Shown: positions 25,448 to 33,046 of the stretch, piece by piece | Layout: every line of letters starts with the position of its first letter | How positions within the stretch are numbered: the first letter of the stretch is position 1 | Source: Actinomycetota bacterium | Lineage (GTDB): Bacteria; Actinomycetota; Acidimicrobiia; Acidimicrobiales; Ilumatobacteraceae | Length of the DNA stretch: 36,787 bases | Assembly (NCBI GenBank): GCA_026393655.1 | Contig: JAPKZT010000280.1 | Location: forward strand, 1-36,787 | Direction of reading: 5' to 3' | The notes under the pieces: generated by a model | The model's input: the letters and a program-made list of their open reading frames with translations, nothing else | Databases searched by the model: none | What the model was told of the DNA's origin: nothing | Made by a program: the position numbers and the translations under genes

Positions 25448-26566
25448 ATTAATCCCGAGAAGTTTTGCCGAGGCTGCAATGCTGTGGCCAGCGGCTACGA
25501 CTTGGTCGAGCACATTGATCGCCTCAGGAACATTTAAGTCATCATCTAGTGCAGCACGAACTTCAGCAAGCCCTGCGGTACCGTCACCATTTTTTGCCGA
25601 CACCCATGATTTGAGTCTTGCCAACGAATTAGTCATTGACGATGAAGTCCATTCCCACTCTTGGCGATAGTGATTAGAAATCAGCGCAAGCCGTATCGCT
25701 CGCGGATCATGAGCATTTCGCAAGCGATCAACAAATTCAAGATTGCCCAAACTCTTTGACATTTTCGTTCCGTCCATAAAAACCATCGCAACATGCATCC
25801 AATGTTTAACAAATTGCTTTCCGGTTGCGGCCTCAGATTGAGCGCGCTCACACTCATGATGCGGAAAGATCAAATCGCTTCCACCACCGTGCAAATCAAT
25901 CGTCGTACCGAGATCTCGCAATGCCAATGCCGAGCATTCAATGTGCCAACCTGGTCGACCTGGACCCCAAATCGTGTCCCAACTTGGCTCATCGGGCGCA
26001 GATGGTTGCCACAATACGAAATCGAGAGGATTTCTTTTATCTGGATTATCTAGGTCACCGCCTCGTTCTGCCGCGTACCGCAACATTGTTTCATTGTCGT
26101 AATTTGAGACGCTTCCGAATGACTCGAACTTTGTGACATCAAAATAGACACTGCTACCGCATTGATAAGCGAAACCTCTGTCTAAAACTAATGCGATAAA
26201 TTTTCGAATATCTGGGATCGCTGAAGATGCGCGCGGCTTGCTGAAAACATCCAACACGTTTAGCGCTTTCATGTCTGCATCAAACCTTGCTTCTTCGCCA
26301 GCCGCAAGATCTAAATAATGCACGCCAAGTTCTCTGGCTTTGGCAAACAGCGGGTCATCAACATCTGTGACATTGCGAACGCACTTGACGGTATGACCCT
26401 TATCGATTAGTCGACGCTGCAAAATATCGTAACTTACAAACGTAAAGGCGTGACCAATGTGAGTTGCGTCGTATGGCGTGATGCCACAGGTATACATCAA
26501 AACTTCATTGTTTGGCGCAAAATCGACAACACTCTTTCTGACAGTGTCGTACAACTTCATTGTCAC
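25436..26566 (-). CDS. mshC: L-cysteine:1D-myo-inositol 2-amino-2-deoxy-alpha-D-glucopyranoside ligase MshC
   Basis: ATP-dependent ligase that attaches cysteine to GlcN-inositol in mycothiol synthesis. It is a cysteinyl-tRNA synthetase relative, but YTCGITPYDATHIGHA is the MshC form (CysRS has CGPTVYDYxHIGNAR), and NVTDVDDPLFAKARELGV also matches MshC. HIGH-like motif at 36-39, KMSKS at 268-272, likely zinc ligands Cys27, Cys211 and His236. At 376 residues it is somewhat shorter than mycobacterial MshC (about 410) and lacks the long tRNA-binding C-terminus of CysRS. It overlaps npdG by four bases. The other mycothiol genes are not in the window. Confidence 0.92.
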   Translation of the reverse strand: MTMKLYDTVRKSVVDFAPNNEVLMYTCGITPYDATHIGHAFTFVSYDILQRRLIDKGHTVKCVRNVTDVDDPLFAKARELGVHYLDLAAGEEARFDADMKALNVLDVFSKPRASSAIPDIRKFIALVLDRGFAYQCGSSVYFDVTKFESFGSVSNYDNETMLRYAAERGGDLDNPDKRNPLDFVLWQPSAPDEPSWDTIWGPGRPGWHIECSALALRDLGTTIDLHGGGSDLIFPHHECERAQSEAATGKQFVKHWMHVAMVFMDGTKMSKSLGNLEFVDRLRNAHDPRAIRLALISNHYRQEWEWTSSSMTNSLARLKSWVSAKNGDGTAGLAEVRAALDDDLNVPEAINVLDQVVAAGHSIAASAKLLGINLDS

Positions 26567-27234
26567 TTAGATTCACCACGATCTGGGATACCAGTGAGCC
26601 GCGGCGCAACGCGAGTTTTGTAACGCACATTTAATTGAAGCAAAACTGCGGTGAAGGCTTCAATCGCTAAGGCATTCGAAAGACTGCCAGCATTCAACGG
26701 GCGACAACCAGGTATGCGCAAAACAATTTCAGAAATAGTCGCCGTTGCAGTCGGGTCATCTGAACAGATCAGTACATCACTGTCTACTTCATGAGTTAGG
26801 TTGCCCAATTCTGTTGCTGGCAAATGTTGAAACGCTGCAACAACTCGAGACAACGGAATCTCGGCCTGAATATGCGCGGCGATACTGCCACGAGGCGGCA
26901 CTAGTGGCTGAAATTCTTTGCCCACCCGAACTAATGCGTTAGCCATTGTCACAACAATTTTGCCGACCAACTGTTGAGTGTGCTCGTTGACGATCGTTGC
27001 GGCTGAGTCCCACGGTGTCGCAATGATTACTATTTCACAGTTTGCTGCAGCGTCGTTGTCGCCACCATTTAGATTTAATTTAAAGGCTGGCCACTTGCGT
27101 GTGAGTTCGGCGCAGATGCCCACCGCTCGCTGAGAATCACGAGAACCGAGAAGTACATCACAGCCAATCGAAGCCAGGCGCAACCCAAGGGCGCTTCCCG
27201 CTGGCCCTGTTCCACCAAGAATTCCGATCCGCAT
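26563..27234 (-). CDS. npdG: F420:NADPH oxidoreductase (NADPH-dependent F420 reductase)
   Basis: Exchanges hydride between NADPH and coenzyme F420. The N-terminus MRIGILGGTGPAGSALGLRLA is a Rossmann dinucleotide-binding motif, followed by LLGSRDSQRA, where the Ser-Arg pair fits NADP phosphate binding, and IVIIATPWDSA, IVVTMANALVRV and VVAAFQHLPA, all typical of the Fno/NpdG family. I chose the ATG at 27234 because the family N-terminus begins there; a GTG four codons upstream (27246) is also open. It shares a 93-105-base divergent spacer with fabI and overlaps mshC by four bases, giving an F420-mycothiol gene pair. Confidence 0.9.
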   Translation of the reverse strand: MRIGILGGTGPAGSALGLRLASIGCDVLLGSRDSQRAVGICAELTRKWPAFKLNLNGGDNDAAANCEIVIIATPWDSAATIVNEHTQQLVGKIVVTMANALVRVGKEFQPLVPPRGSIAAHIQAEIPLSRVVAAFQHLPATELGNLTHEVDSDVLICSDDPTATATISEIVLRIPGCRPLNAGSLSNALAIEAFTAVLLQLNVRYKTRVAPRLTGIPDRGESK

Positions 27235-27326
27235 GACTCGCAACACTACTTACTTAAATTGTGTATTTACTAGCTGTATTAACTAGTGATAAAACACCGA
27301 CGCAATGTAAACAGGCTTCGACCAAC

Positions 27327-27332
27327 TACCGT
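27327..27332 (+). promoter_or_regulatory. Possible -10 box (TACCGT) of a leaderless fabI transcript
   Basis: TACCGT on the plus strand is followed by seven bases and the ATG of fabI, with no Shine-Dalgarno sequence. The hexamer and spacing are identical to those before pimA. It lies in the divergent npdG-fabI spacer and would drive the fabI-protease-YyaL run. Confidence 0.4.
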
Positions 27333-27339
27333 TTAGCGC

Positions 27340-28116
27340 ATGGGAATTCTTGATGGGAAAAACATTGTTATATCCGGAGTGCTGACCGATGCTTCTCTAG
27401 CATTTGGTGTCGCCCAATTGGCCCAACGCGAAGGCGCAAATATTGTTTTGACTGGCGCGGGACGTGGTTTATCGATCACCGAGCGCACGGCCCGCAAGTT
27501 AGAAAAACCAGCGCCTGTTGTTGAATTTGATGTCACTGTTGATTCGCATGTTGAGAGCGCACGCAACGCCGTGAAACAGCACTTTGGCTCTTCTGGTCGC
27601 GTCGACGGAGTCTTGCACTCAATTGGCTTTGCACCTGCTGCGTGTCTGGGAGATGATTTCATGGCTGCGACTTGGGCAGATGTTTCCGTGGCGATGCAAA
27701 TTTCGGCGTATTCGTTGAAAACACTCGCAGAGTCATTTGCTCCGTTGATGACTAATGGTGGCTCAATTGTTGGACTCGACTTCGACAACACTGTTGCGTG
27801 GCCCGCCTATAACTGGATGGGCGTCGCCAAATCTGCACTTGAAAGCACCAACAGATATTTAGCCAAGGCTCTTGGTACCAAACAAATTCGATGCAACTTA
27901 ATTGCTGCTGGCCCGATTCGCACGATGGCGGCAAAATCGATACCTACATTTGGAGCGTTTGAAGATGTCTGGGCGCAACGAGCCCCACTTGGTTGGGATG
28001 TAAACAATTCAAATAGTGTCGCTCGCAGTTGTGTAGCGATGCTCAGTGACTGGTTTCCTGCAACTACTGGAGAGATAGTGCATGTGGATGGCGGTTTCCA
28101 CGCGATGGGTGCCTAA
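27340..28116 (+). CDS. fabI: Enoyl-[acyl-carrier-protein] reductase (NADH), InhA type
   Basis: Last reductive step of fatty-acid chain elongation. The 258-residue short-chain dehydrogenase-like protein follows mycobacterial InhA closely: MGILDGKNIVISGVLTDAS, VDGVLHSIGF (Ser94, Gly96 and Phe97 at InhA positions), GGSIVGLDFD, the catalytic Tyr157 and Lys164 in AYNWMGVAKSALES, AAGPIRTMA, and WFPATTGEIVHVDGG. It starts a plus-strand run: its TAA is immediately followed by the TTG start of the protease gene. The neighbouring acyltransferase genes on the other strand also belong to lipid metabolism. Confidence 0.95.
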   Translation: MGILDGKNIVISGVLTDASLAFGVAQLAQREGANIVLTGAGRGLSITERTARKLEKPAPVVEFDVTVDSHVESARNAVKQHFGSSGRVDGVLHSIGFAPAACLGDDFMAATWADVSVAMQISAYSLKTLAESFAPLMTNGGSIVGLDFDNTVAWPAYNWMGVAKSALESTNRYLAKALGTKQIRCNLIAAGPIRTMAAKSIPTFGAFEDVWAQRAPLGWDVNNSNSVARSCVAMLSDWFPATTGEIVHVDGGFHAMGA

Positions 28117-29676
28117 TTGAAAAACGCAATACAGTTACGAAAGTTTTTCGTTAAAACAATTTCAACGGTTTTAATTTTCGTGAGTTTTCCAAACATTGCT
28201 TTTGCATCAGCTCAAGTTGAGGCATTCGGTGTTGATGCTGGCTATGAAGCTCAATGGGGATTACAAATCATTCATGCCAACGAAGTTTGGAGTGTCTCCA
28301 CGGGCCGAAATGTTTTAGTCGCAGTAGTTGACTCGGGCTCTGGGCCCAACGCGGATCTCACAACGAATCTTTCGCCGGGTCGTTCAATAATCCGTGGTCG
28401 AACAACCGACGGCGCAAACGATGTCGACCCAAATGGTCACGGAACCCATGTCGCTGGGATCATTGCGGCTCTGGCCAACAATGACATCGGTGTAGCGGGT
28501 GTCGCACCAGACGCAAAAATTCTTCCGATCAGAGTTCTTGACTCAAATGGTGACGGCTCAGAGGCTGACGTCGCTCTTGCTATTCGATACGCCGTTGAAT
28601 CTGGCGCGCGAGTAATTAATCTTTCACTTGGCGGAATCGGACAAACCGAACAACTTCTAAGTGCAATTCAATATGCCTCAGACAACAATGTTCTTGTCAT
28701 AGCCGCCGCAGGTAACGCTGGACCGACCGCAGGTGTTACTTATCCCGCTGGGAACGATTTGACTTTGGCGGTCACTGCAGCAGATCAAACAATGACTTCC
28801 CCATCGTTCGCACAACGCGGCAGTTATATCGATGTAACAGCACCGGGAGTTGGCATTTGCTCAACTATTCGTACCGGTTCTCGCGTCGACAGCACACGCG
28901 CGTGCGCTACCGCGGGTGAACCATACATCACGATGAGCGGCACATCAATGGCCGCTGCTTTTATAAGCGGTGTGGCTGCATTAATTATTTCAGCCAACCC
29001 AACAATGACTGCAGTTCAAGTTCGCGAAGTGATTGTTGCGACAGCAACAGACATCGGCGCACCAGGCCGAGATGACACATTTGGCGCAGGGCTCGTAAAT
29101 GTGTACGCGATATTTAGGGCACTCGGTTATTTTGCCAGCGAAATTGCGTACCCAACATTCTCGCCTGTAGGTCGAATGGGCGTCGAGATTCTCGCCAACA
29201 CTCTGCAGTTGCCGCCATCAGAACGATTGCAGTGGTATCGCTGCAGTTCTCCTGGCGAGGCAACTGCTGCAATTCCGGTTGAATGTGTATCAATAGCACG
29301 ATCACAAGAACTGCGATATACACCAACAGTCGATGATCTTGGTTCGTTTCTGCGACTTGGAACACTGATCACTCTCGGCGGAACCCCACAAATTAGATTT
29401 TCAGCAACGACTAAACGCGTCGTCGGAGTGTGGGCTTCGTCATCAGCAATCGAAACTGGCTCAACTATCGCAATAAAAAATCTGATTGAAAGCGCATCGA
29501 ACGGCAAACCAAGTTTGAAAATAATTTCTGGCCCGTGCGCGATCAAAAACAAGTCTCTAGTTGTCTTTAACGAAATTGGCAAGTGCCTGATGCGCGTGAG
29601 CAGTGCTGCGACAGCAAAATATCCAAAACTAAATAGCACAGTGATAATCGATATCACCGAAAAAATAAAAGTTTAA
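28117..29676 (+). CDS. Exported subtilisin-like (S8) serine protease with C-terminal Ig-like modules
   Basis: Predicted secreted protease. The start is TTG directly after the fabI stop; it restores a complete signal peptide (basic N-terminus, hydrophobic 13-28, cleavage near AFA-SA at 30). The S8 domain (about 45-335) has Asp72 in AVVDSGSG, His108 in NGHGTHVAG, oxyanion Asn200 in AAAGNAG and Ser277 in GTSMAA, so it should be active. Residues about 345-430 resemble an Ig-like surface module (LQWYRCSS, YTPTVDDLGSFLRLG), and the last 50 hold a Cys pair (GPCAIKN and GKCLMRVS). There is no sorting signal or C-terminal membrane helix. The missing prodomain is unusual: only about 15 residues separate the signal peptide from the catalytic domain. 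Confidence 0.9.
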   Translation: MKNAIQLRKFFVKTISTVLIFVSFPNIAFASAQVEAFGVDAGYEAQWGLQIIHANEVWSVSTGRNVLVAVVDSGSGPNADLTTNLSPGRSIIRGRTTDGANDVDPNGHGTHVAGIIAALANNDIGVAGVAPDAKILPIRVLDSNGDGSEADVALAIRYAVESGARVINLSLGGIGQTEQLLSAIQYASDNNVLVIAAAGNAGPTAGVTYPAGNDLTLAVTAADQTMTSPSFAQRGSYIDVTAPGVGICSTIRTGSRVDSTRACATAGEPYITMSGTSMAAAFISGVAALIISANPTMTAVQVREVIVATATDIGAPGRDDTFGAGLVNVYAIFRALGYFASEIAYPTFSPVGRMGVEILANTLQLPPSERLQWYRCSSPGEATAAIPVECVSIARSQELRYTPTVDDLGSFLRLGTLITLGGTPQIRFSATTKRVVGVWASSSAIETGSTIAIKNLIESASNGKPSLKIISGPCAIKNKSLVVFNEIGKCLMRVSSAATAKYPKLNSTVIIDITEKIKV

Positions 29677-29680
29677 GTCA

Positions 29681-31675
29681 ATGACAAACCGACTCGCGAA
29701 TGAGACAAGTCCATACTTACGCCAGCACAAAGACAACCCAGTTGATTGGTTTAGTTGGGGGCATGAAGCATTTGAGTTAGCCCGCCAACGCAGCGTCCCT
29801 GTGTTGCTGTCAGTTGGATATTCGGCCTGCCATTGGTGCCATGTCATGGCTCACGAATGCTTTGAAGATCACGAAACCGCAAACTTAATGAACGAACTTT
29901 TCGTAAATATCAAAGTAGACCGCGAAGAACGACCTGATATTGACGCGCTTTATATGGATGCAGTGCAGGCAATGTCTGGTCGAGGCGGATGGCCAATGAC
30001 GGTTTTTATGACACCAGATGGTCGGCCATTTTTCGGTGGAACATATTTTCCAAAAGTGTCGTTCATTGCGTTGATGACTGCAATTAACGATGCTTGGCAT
30101 AATCGCCGCGACGATATCGATAACAATATTTCTGCGCTTGTCGAATCTTTAGATCGAACAGCACAAATCAAGCCAGACGAAACTTTGCCAACAATTGATT
30201 TATTTCAGCAAGCAGTTAACGGACTGAGTCAAACTTTTGATTCACATTGGGGTGGCTTCGGTGGCGCACCCAAGTTTCCGAGCACAATGAGCCTTGATTT
30301 ATTGCTGCGAAGTTTTCTGAACGATGGCAGCCCGACGACTCGCAACATGTTGACAACAACTCTGGATGCGATGGCTTCAGGCGGAATGTACGACCATTTG
30401 GGTGGAGGATTTTCGCGCTACAGCGTCGACGAAAAATGGCTGGTGCCCCACTTCGAAAAGATGCTCTACGACCAGGCTCTGCTTGTTCGTGTCTATACAC
30501 ATGCGGCGGTTGTGTTTAATCAACCAAATTGGCGACAAGTCGTTGAAGAAACGATTGAATATCTTTTACGCGATTTACGACACGACAACGGCGGTTTTTT
30601 TAGCGCTCAAGATGCCGACTCGCTTGACGACCAGGGGCATTCACATGAAGGACATTTTTATGTCTTCACACCCGCGCAGGTGCGGGCAATTTTGCCTGAA
30701 GAACTAGTTGAGACGGCACTTGAATGGTACGAAATTACTGACTCTGGCAACTTTGAGGGATCAAATATTCCTGCGCGATTGAATCATCGTGGAGAATTTA
30801 AACGCACCAGCGAAGTTGACGAGATTCGAAGACTGTTATTAGAGGCACGCTCGTTGCGTACTTGGCCATTACTCGACGACAAAGTTTTAACCGAATGGAA
30901 CGCGATGATGACATCTTCGCTTGTTGAGGCGGCAGTTTTATTTGATCGCCAAGATTGGCTTGATGCTGCCCAGCAAAACGGCGAGTTTATGCTCCGTGAA
31001 TTGCGCGATAAAAACGGTCGCTGGCTTCGAAGTTGGCAAGAATCTGGGGTGCCACAGGCCCGACATCGCGCACTAGCCAGCGACCTGGCGAATCTGATTG
31101 ACGCCTTCACTCGACTTGGTGAAGCGACAGGCAAATCAGCTTGGATAACTCACGCGCGTGAAGCTGCAGACCAACTTCTCAGTAATTACTGGGACAAAAC
31201 AAATTTTGGTTTTTTTACGATTGCCAACGATGCCGAGCAGTTGATAGTTCGGCAAAAAGATTTGCTTGACAATGCAACGCCCTCAGCTAATTCGACTGCC
31301 GCGCTAGCCATGCTGCGTCTTAGCGCATTAACGGGTGACAAGAAATACCATGATGCGGCGTTGAACATTTTGCGATTGTTCTCACGGATTGCGGCAAGTG
31401 CACCGAGCGCATTCTCTAATTTGATCAATGCAATACATCTGCAAAATGTTGGAGTAACCGAAATTGCAGTTACAGGGTCTCGCGCGGATTTACTTAGAGA
31501 AATACAAAAAAATTGGCTGCCCACGGCGGTAGTTGCGTGGGGTGAGAAATATGATTCACCGATATGGAGTGACCGGCCCGAGGGTTTTGCATTTGTCTGC
31601 CAGAACTACACCTGCGCTGCTCCAGCATCAACTATTGAAGAATTAAAAACTGCTTTACGTTCAGTTTTGAATTAG
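29681..31675 (+). CDS. DUF255/YyaL-type protein with thioredoxin-like domain
   Basis: Member of the YyaL/spermatogenesis-associated protein 20 family; biochemical role unsettled. The 664-residue protein begins with the family signature NRLANETSPYLRQHKDNPVDW, then a thioredoxin-like domain with the CxxC pair Cys50-Cys53 in ACHWCHVM and GGWPMTVFMTPDGRPFFGGTY. The rest is an (alpha/alpha)6-type glycosidase-like domain with GGMYDHLGGGFSRYSVD, PHFEKMLYDQALL and FFSAQDADS. The start is four bases after the protease stop, so the genes are probably coupled. It is convergent with the nitroreductase gene. Confidence 0.93.
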   Translation: MTNRLANETSPYLRQHKDNPVDWFSWGHEAFELARQRSVPVLLSVGYSACHWCHVMAHECFEDHETANLMNELFVNIKVDREERPDIDALYMDAVQAMSGRGGWPMTVFMTPDGRPFFGGTYFPKVSFIALMTAINDAWHNRRDDIDNNISALVESLDRTAQIKPDETLPTIDLFQQAVNGLSQTFDSHWGGFGGAPKFPSTMSLDLLLRSFLNDGSPTTRNMLTTTLDAMASGGMYDHLGGGFSRYSVDEKWLVPHFEKMLYDQALLVRVYTHAAVVFNQPNWRQVVEETIEYLLRDLRHDNGGFFSAQDADSLDDQGHSHEGHFYVFTPAQVRAILPEELVETALEWYEITDSGNFEGSNIPARLNHRGEFKRTSEVDEIRRLLLEARSLRTWPLLDDKVLTEWNAMMTSSLVEAAVLFDRQDWLDAAQQNGEFMLRELRDKNGRWLRSWQESGVPQARHRALASDLANLIDAFTRLGEATGKSAWITHAREAADQLLSNYWDKTNFGFFTIANDAEQLIVRQKDLLDNATPSANSTAALAMLRLSALTGDKKYHDAALNILRLFSRIAASAPSAFSNLINAIHLQNVGVTEIAVTGSRADLLREIQKNWLPTAVVAWGEKYDSPIWSDRPEGFAFVCQNYTCAAPASTIEELKTALRSVLN

Positions 31676-31691
31676 TTTTAAATTAGTTTTA
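31670..31691. repeat. Perfect 11-bp tandem duplication joining two convergent stop codons
   Basis: AATTAGTTTTA occurs twice in a row, at 31670-31680 and 31681-31691. The first copy holds the stop of the YyaL-type gene (31673-31675) and the second holds the stop of the minus-strand nitroreductase gene (31689-31691). Confidence 0.9.
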
Positions 31692-32309
31692 CCACTTACC
31701 AAAATGTGTGATCTGTGCTGGCGTGCGTCGCTTGCGACTGGCGCTCAAGCCGTTTTCACTTGAACCGTCAACAAACAAATCTTTAGTGCGGGGCCAACCC
31801 ATCGCCACTGCGCCGATCAGTTGTAAATCGTCCGGCACGCTCAATAGTTTGCGCAATTCCGCTTCGCCAGAGAACACCGCAAAAAATAGCGCACCAAGCC
31901 CAAGATCATGGGCTGCCAACAACAGTGTCATCGTTGCGAATGATGCATCAACTGTCCAATACGGAGTGGGCCAACTTGATTCACCAGCACCTAAACCTGT
32001 TGAAGATTTATCCGACTCGCTGTACCGCGCAACATAAGCCGACGAGTCAGCAAAAACTAAGCCAATGATTGGTGCATCAAGTAGTTGCTTCCATTTAAAC
32101 GAAGATCGCTTTTTAGCCGGCAATGTTGTATCCCAAAACTTAGAAGTTTCACTATCTTGCAATACCAAAAAATGCCAACCTTGAGTCTTGCCCGCTGATG
32201 GCGCCCGCGATGCGAGATCGACTACCCGCTCAATTAATTCTGGTGCGACTGGGTCGTTACGAAAAGATCGCACCATCTTGCGCGAACGAACACAGTCCGC
32301 AAACTGCAC
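31689..32309 (-). CDS. Nitroreductase-family FMN oxidoreductase
   Basis: Predicted FMN-dependent NAD(P)H oxidoreductase. The 206-residue protein has the family start MQFADCVRSRKMVRSFRNDPV with an Arg-rich FMN-phosphate contact, LASRAPSAGKTQGWHFLVL, and the later block ASFATMTLLLAAHDLGLGALFF and GAVAMGWPRTKD. The substrate cannot be told; relatives act on nitroaromatics, flavins, quinones or iodotyrosine. The start is GTG at 32307-32309, ten bases after the stop of the gene upstream, so the two are probably cotranscribed. Confidence 0.88.
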   Translation of the reverse strand: MQFADCVRSRKMVRSFRNDPVAPELIERVVDLASRAPSAGKTQGWHFLVLQDSETSKFWDTTLPAKKRSSFKWKQLLDAPIIGLVFADSSAYVARYSESDKSSTGLGAGESSWPTPYWTVDASFATMTLLLAAHDLGLGALFFAVFSGEAELRKLLSVPDDLQLIGAVAMGWPRTKDLFVDGSSENGLSASRKRRTPAQITHFGKW

Positions 32310-32319
32310 GGCAAAACTC

Positions 32320-32976
32320 TTAGTGTTTGCCGAGCTTCAAAAGATTTTCGGTCATTGTCCAGCCGTGCACCACGAGCACGCCAGCCTTCTTCGCCGAAAC
32401 AGTCTTAAACATTGCATTAATATCTGCTGGAGCCTTACCTGGTTTAAGCGAATGAAAATCCATAAATCCGCTTTGACCATTGCTCTTGATCACAAAAGAT
32501 TGTTCGTCGTAAGTCGATTCGCAGCCAAAGCGACGGGCCAGACGGCGACCCCAAGCGCGCTCTTCACCGACTGCCTTGTGATCAGGTCGAGGAATCATTT
32601 CTGTGAGCGACTTGAACGCCTCAAGCGCATCGGAGTCAATAAACCGTGACCCAACGACAACATCTTCGTCCGGAAACGCCATTAGTGCACGATGATATGC
32701 CTCACTCATTAACCCTTTTAGAATCTGATCTCGTTTCGTTGTCGGTTTTACGCTCAGCATGCCCAACAACACACACGGCGTGCCACCGATGCGCTCAAGC
32801 GTTGAAAACATGAAACCATGCAACTTGTTATCGAGTCGCGCACTGGCAAATAGAACCCAATCTTCTTTTGCTTTTGAAATCGCGCCGATTCCGAATGAAC
32901 CACCCATCGAGGCGAGTTCGTCAAGATCAGTATCAGTTAATTGTGAAGCATCTTTGGTCTTGACAACAAGCGACAT
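32320..32976 (-). CDS. Conserved-looking protein of unknown function
   Basis: I do not recognise a named family. The 218-residue soluble protein has no signal peptide or membrane segment. An N-terminal half with strands KLHGFMFSTLERIGG and CVLLGMLSVKP followed by a helix LMSEAYHRALMAF is laid out like the central part of a GNAT acetyltransferase, and VVVGSRFIDSDALEAF and EERAWGRRLARRFG look conserved, but no acetyl-CoA P-loop is clear. The end VHGWTMTENLLKLGKH is distinctive. A ribosome-binding site AGGTG lies close to the ATG. It is downstream of dnaE and ten bases upstream of the nitroreductase, with which it probably shares a message. Confidence 0.82.
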   Translation of the reverse strand: MSLVVKTKDASQLTDTDLDELASMGGSFGIGAISKAKEDWVLFASARLDNKLHGFMFSTLERIGGTPCVLLGMLSVKPTTKRDQILKGLMSEAYHRALMAFPDEDVVVGSRFIDSDALEAFKSLTEMIPRPDHKAVGEERAWGRRLARRFGCESTYDEQSFVIKSNGQSGFMDFHSLKPGKAPADINAMFKTVSAKKAGVLVVHGWTMTENLLKLGKH

Positions 32977-33017
32977 AACACCTCTATTCTGCCAGCAAAA
33001 ATGCTCAATTCCGATGG

Positions 33018-33036
33018 TGCGGGTTAATTAACCGCA
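33018..33036. other. Palindromic element between dnaE and the unknown gene
   Basis: The 12-base perfect palindrome GGTTAATTAACC (33022-33033) can also be drawn as a 5-bp stem TGCGG/CCGCA with a nine-base loop. It lies just downstream of the dnaE stop. No T run follows, so it is not a convincing intrinsic terminator; it could equally be an operator for the downstream gene pair. Confidence 0.4.
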
Positions 33037-33046
33037 ATTGAATTAT

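Noticed and set aside
25436..26566. Cysteinyl-tRNA synthetase (cysS)
   Set aside because: The CGITPYDATH motif, NVTDVDDPLF context and short C-terminus fit MshC, and the neighbour is an actinobacterial redox gene.
27333..27791. 152-codon open frame on the minus strand opposite fabI
   Set aside because: It lies wholly antisense to a strongly conserved enzyme and has no recognisable domain.
29127..29657. 176-codon open frame on the minus strand opposite the protease C-terminus
   Set aside because: Antisense to a gene whose Ig-like tail reads sensibly; no ribosome-binding site or family features.
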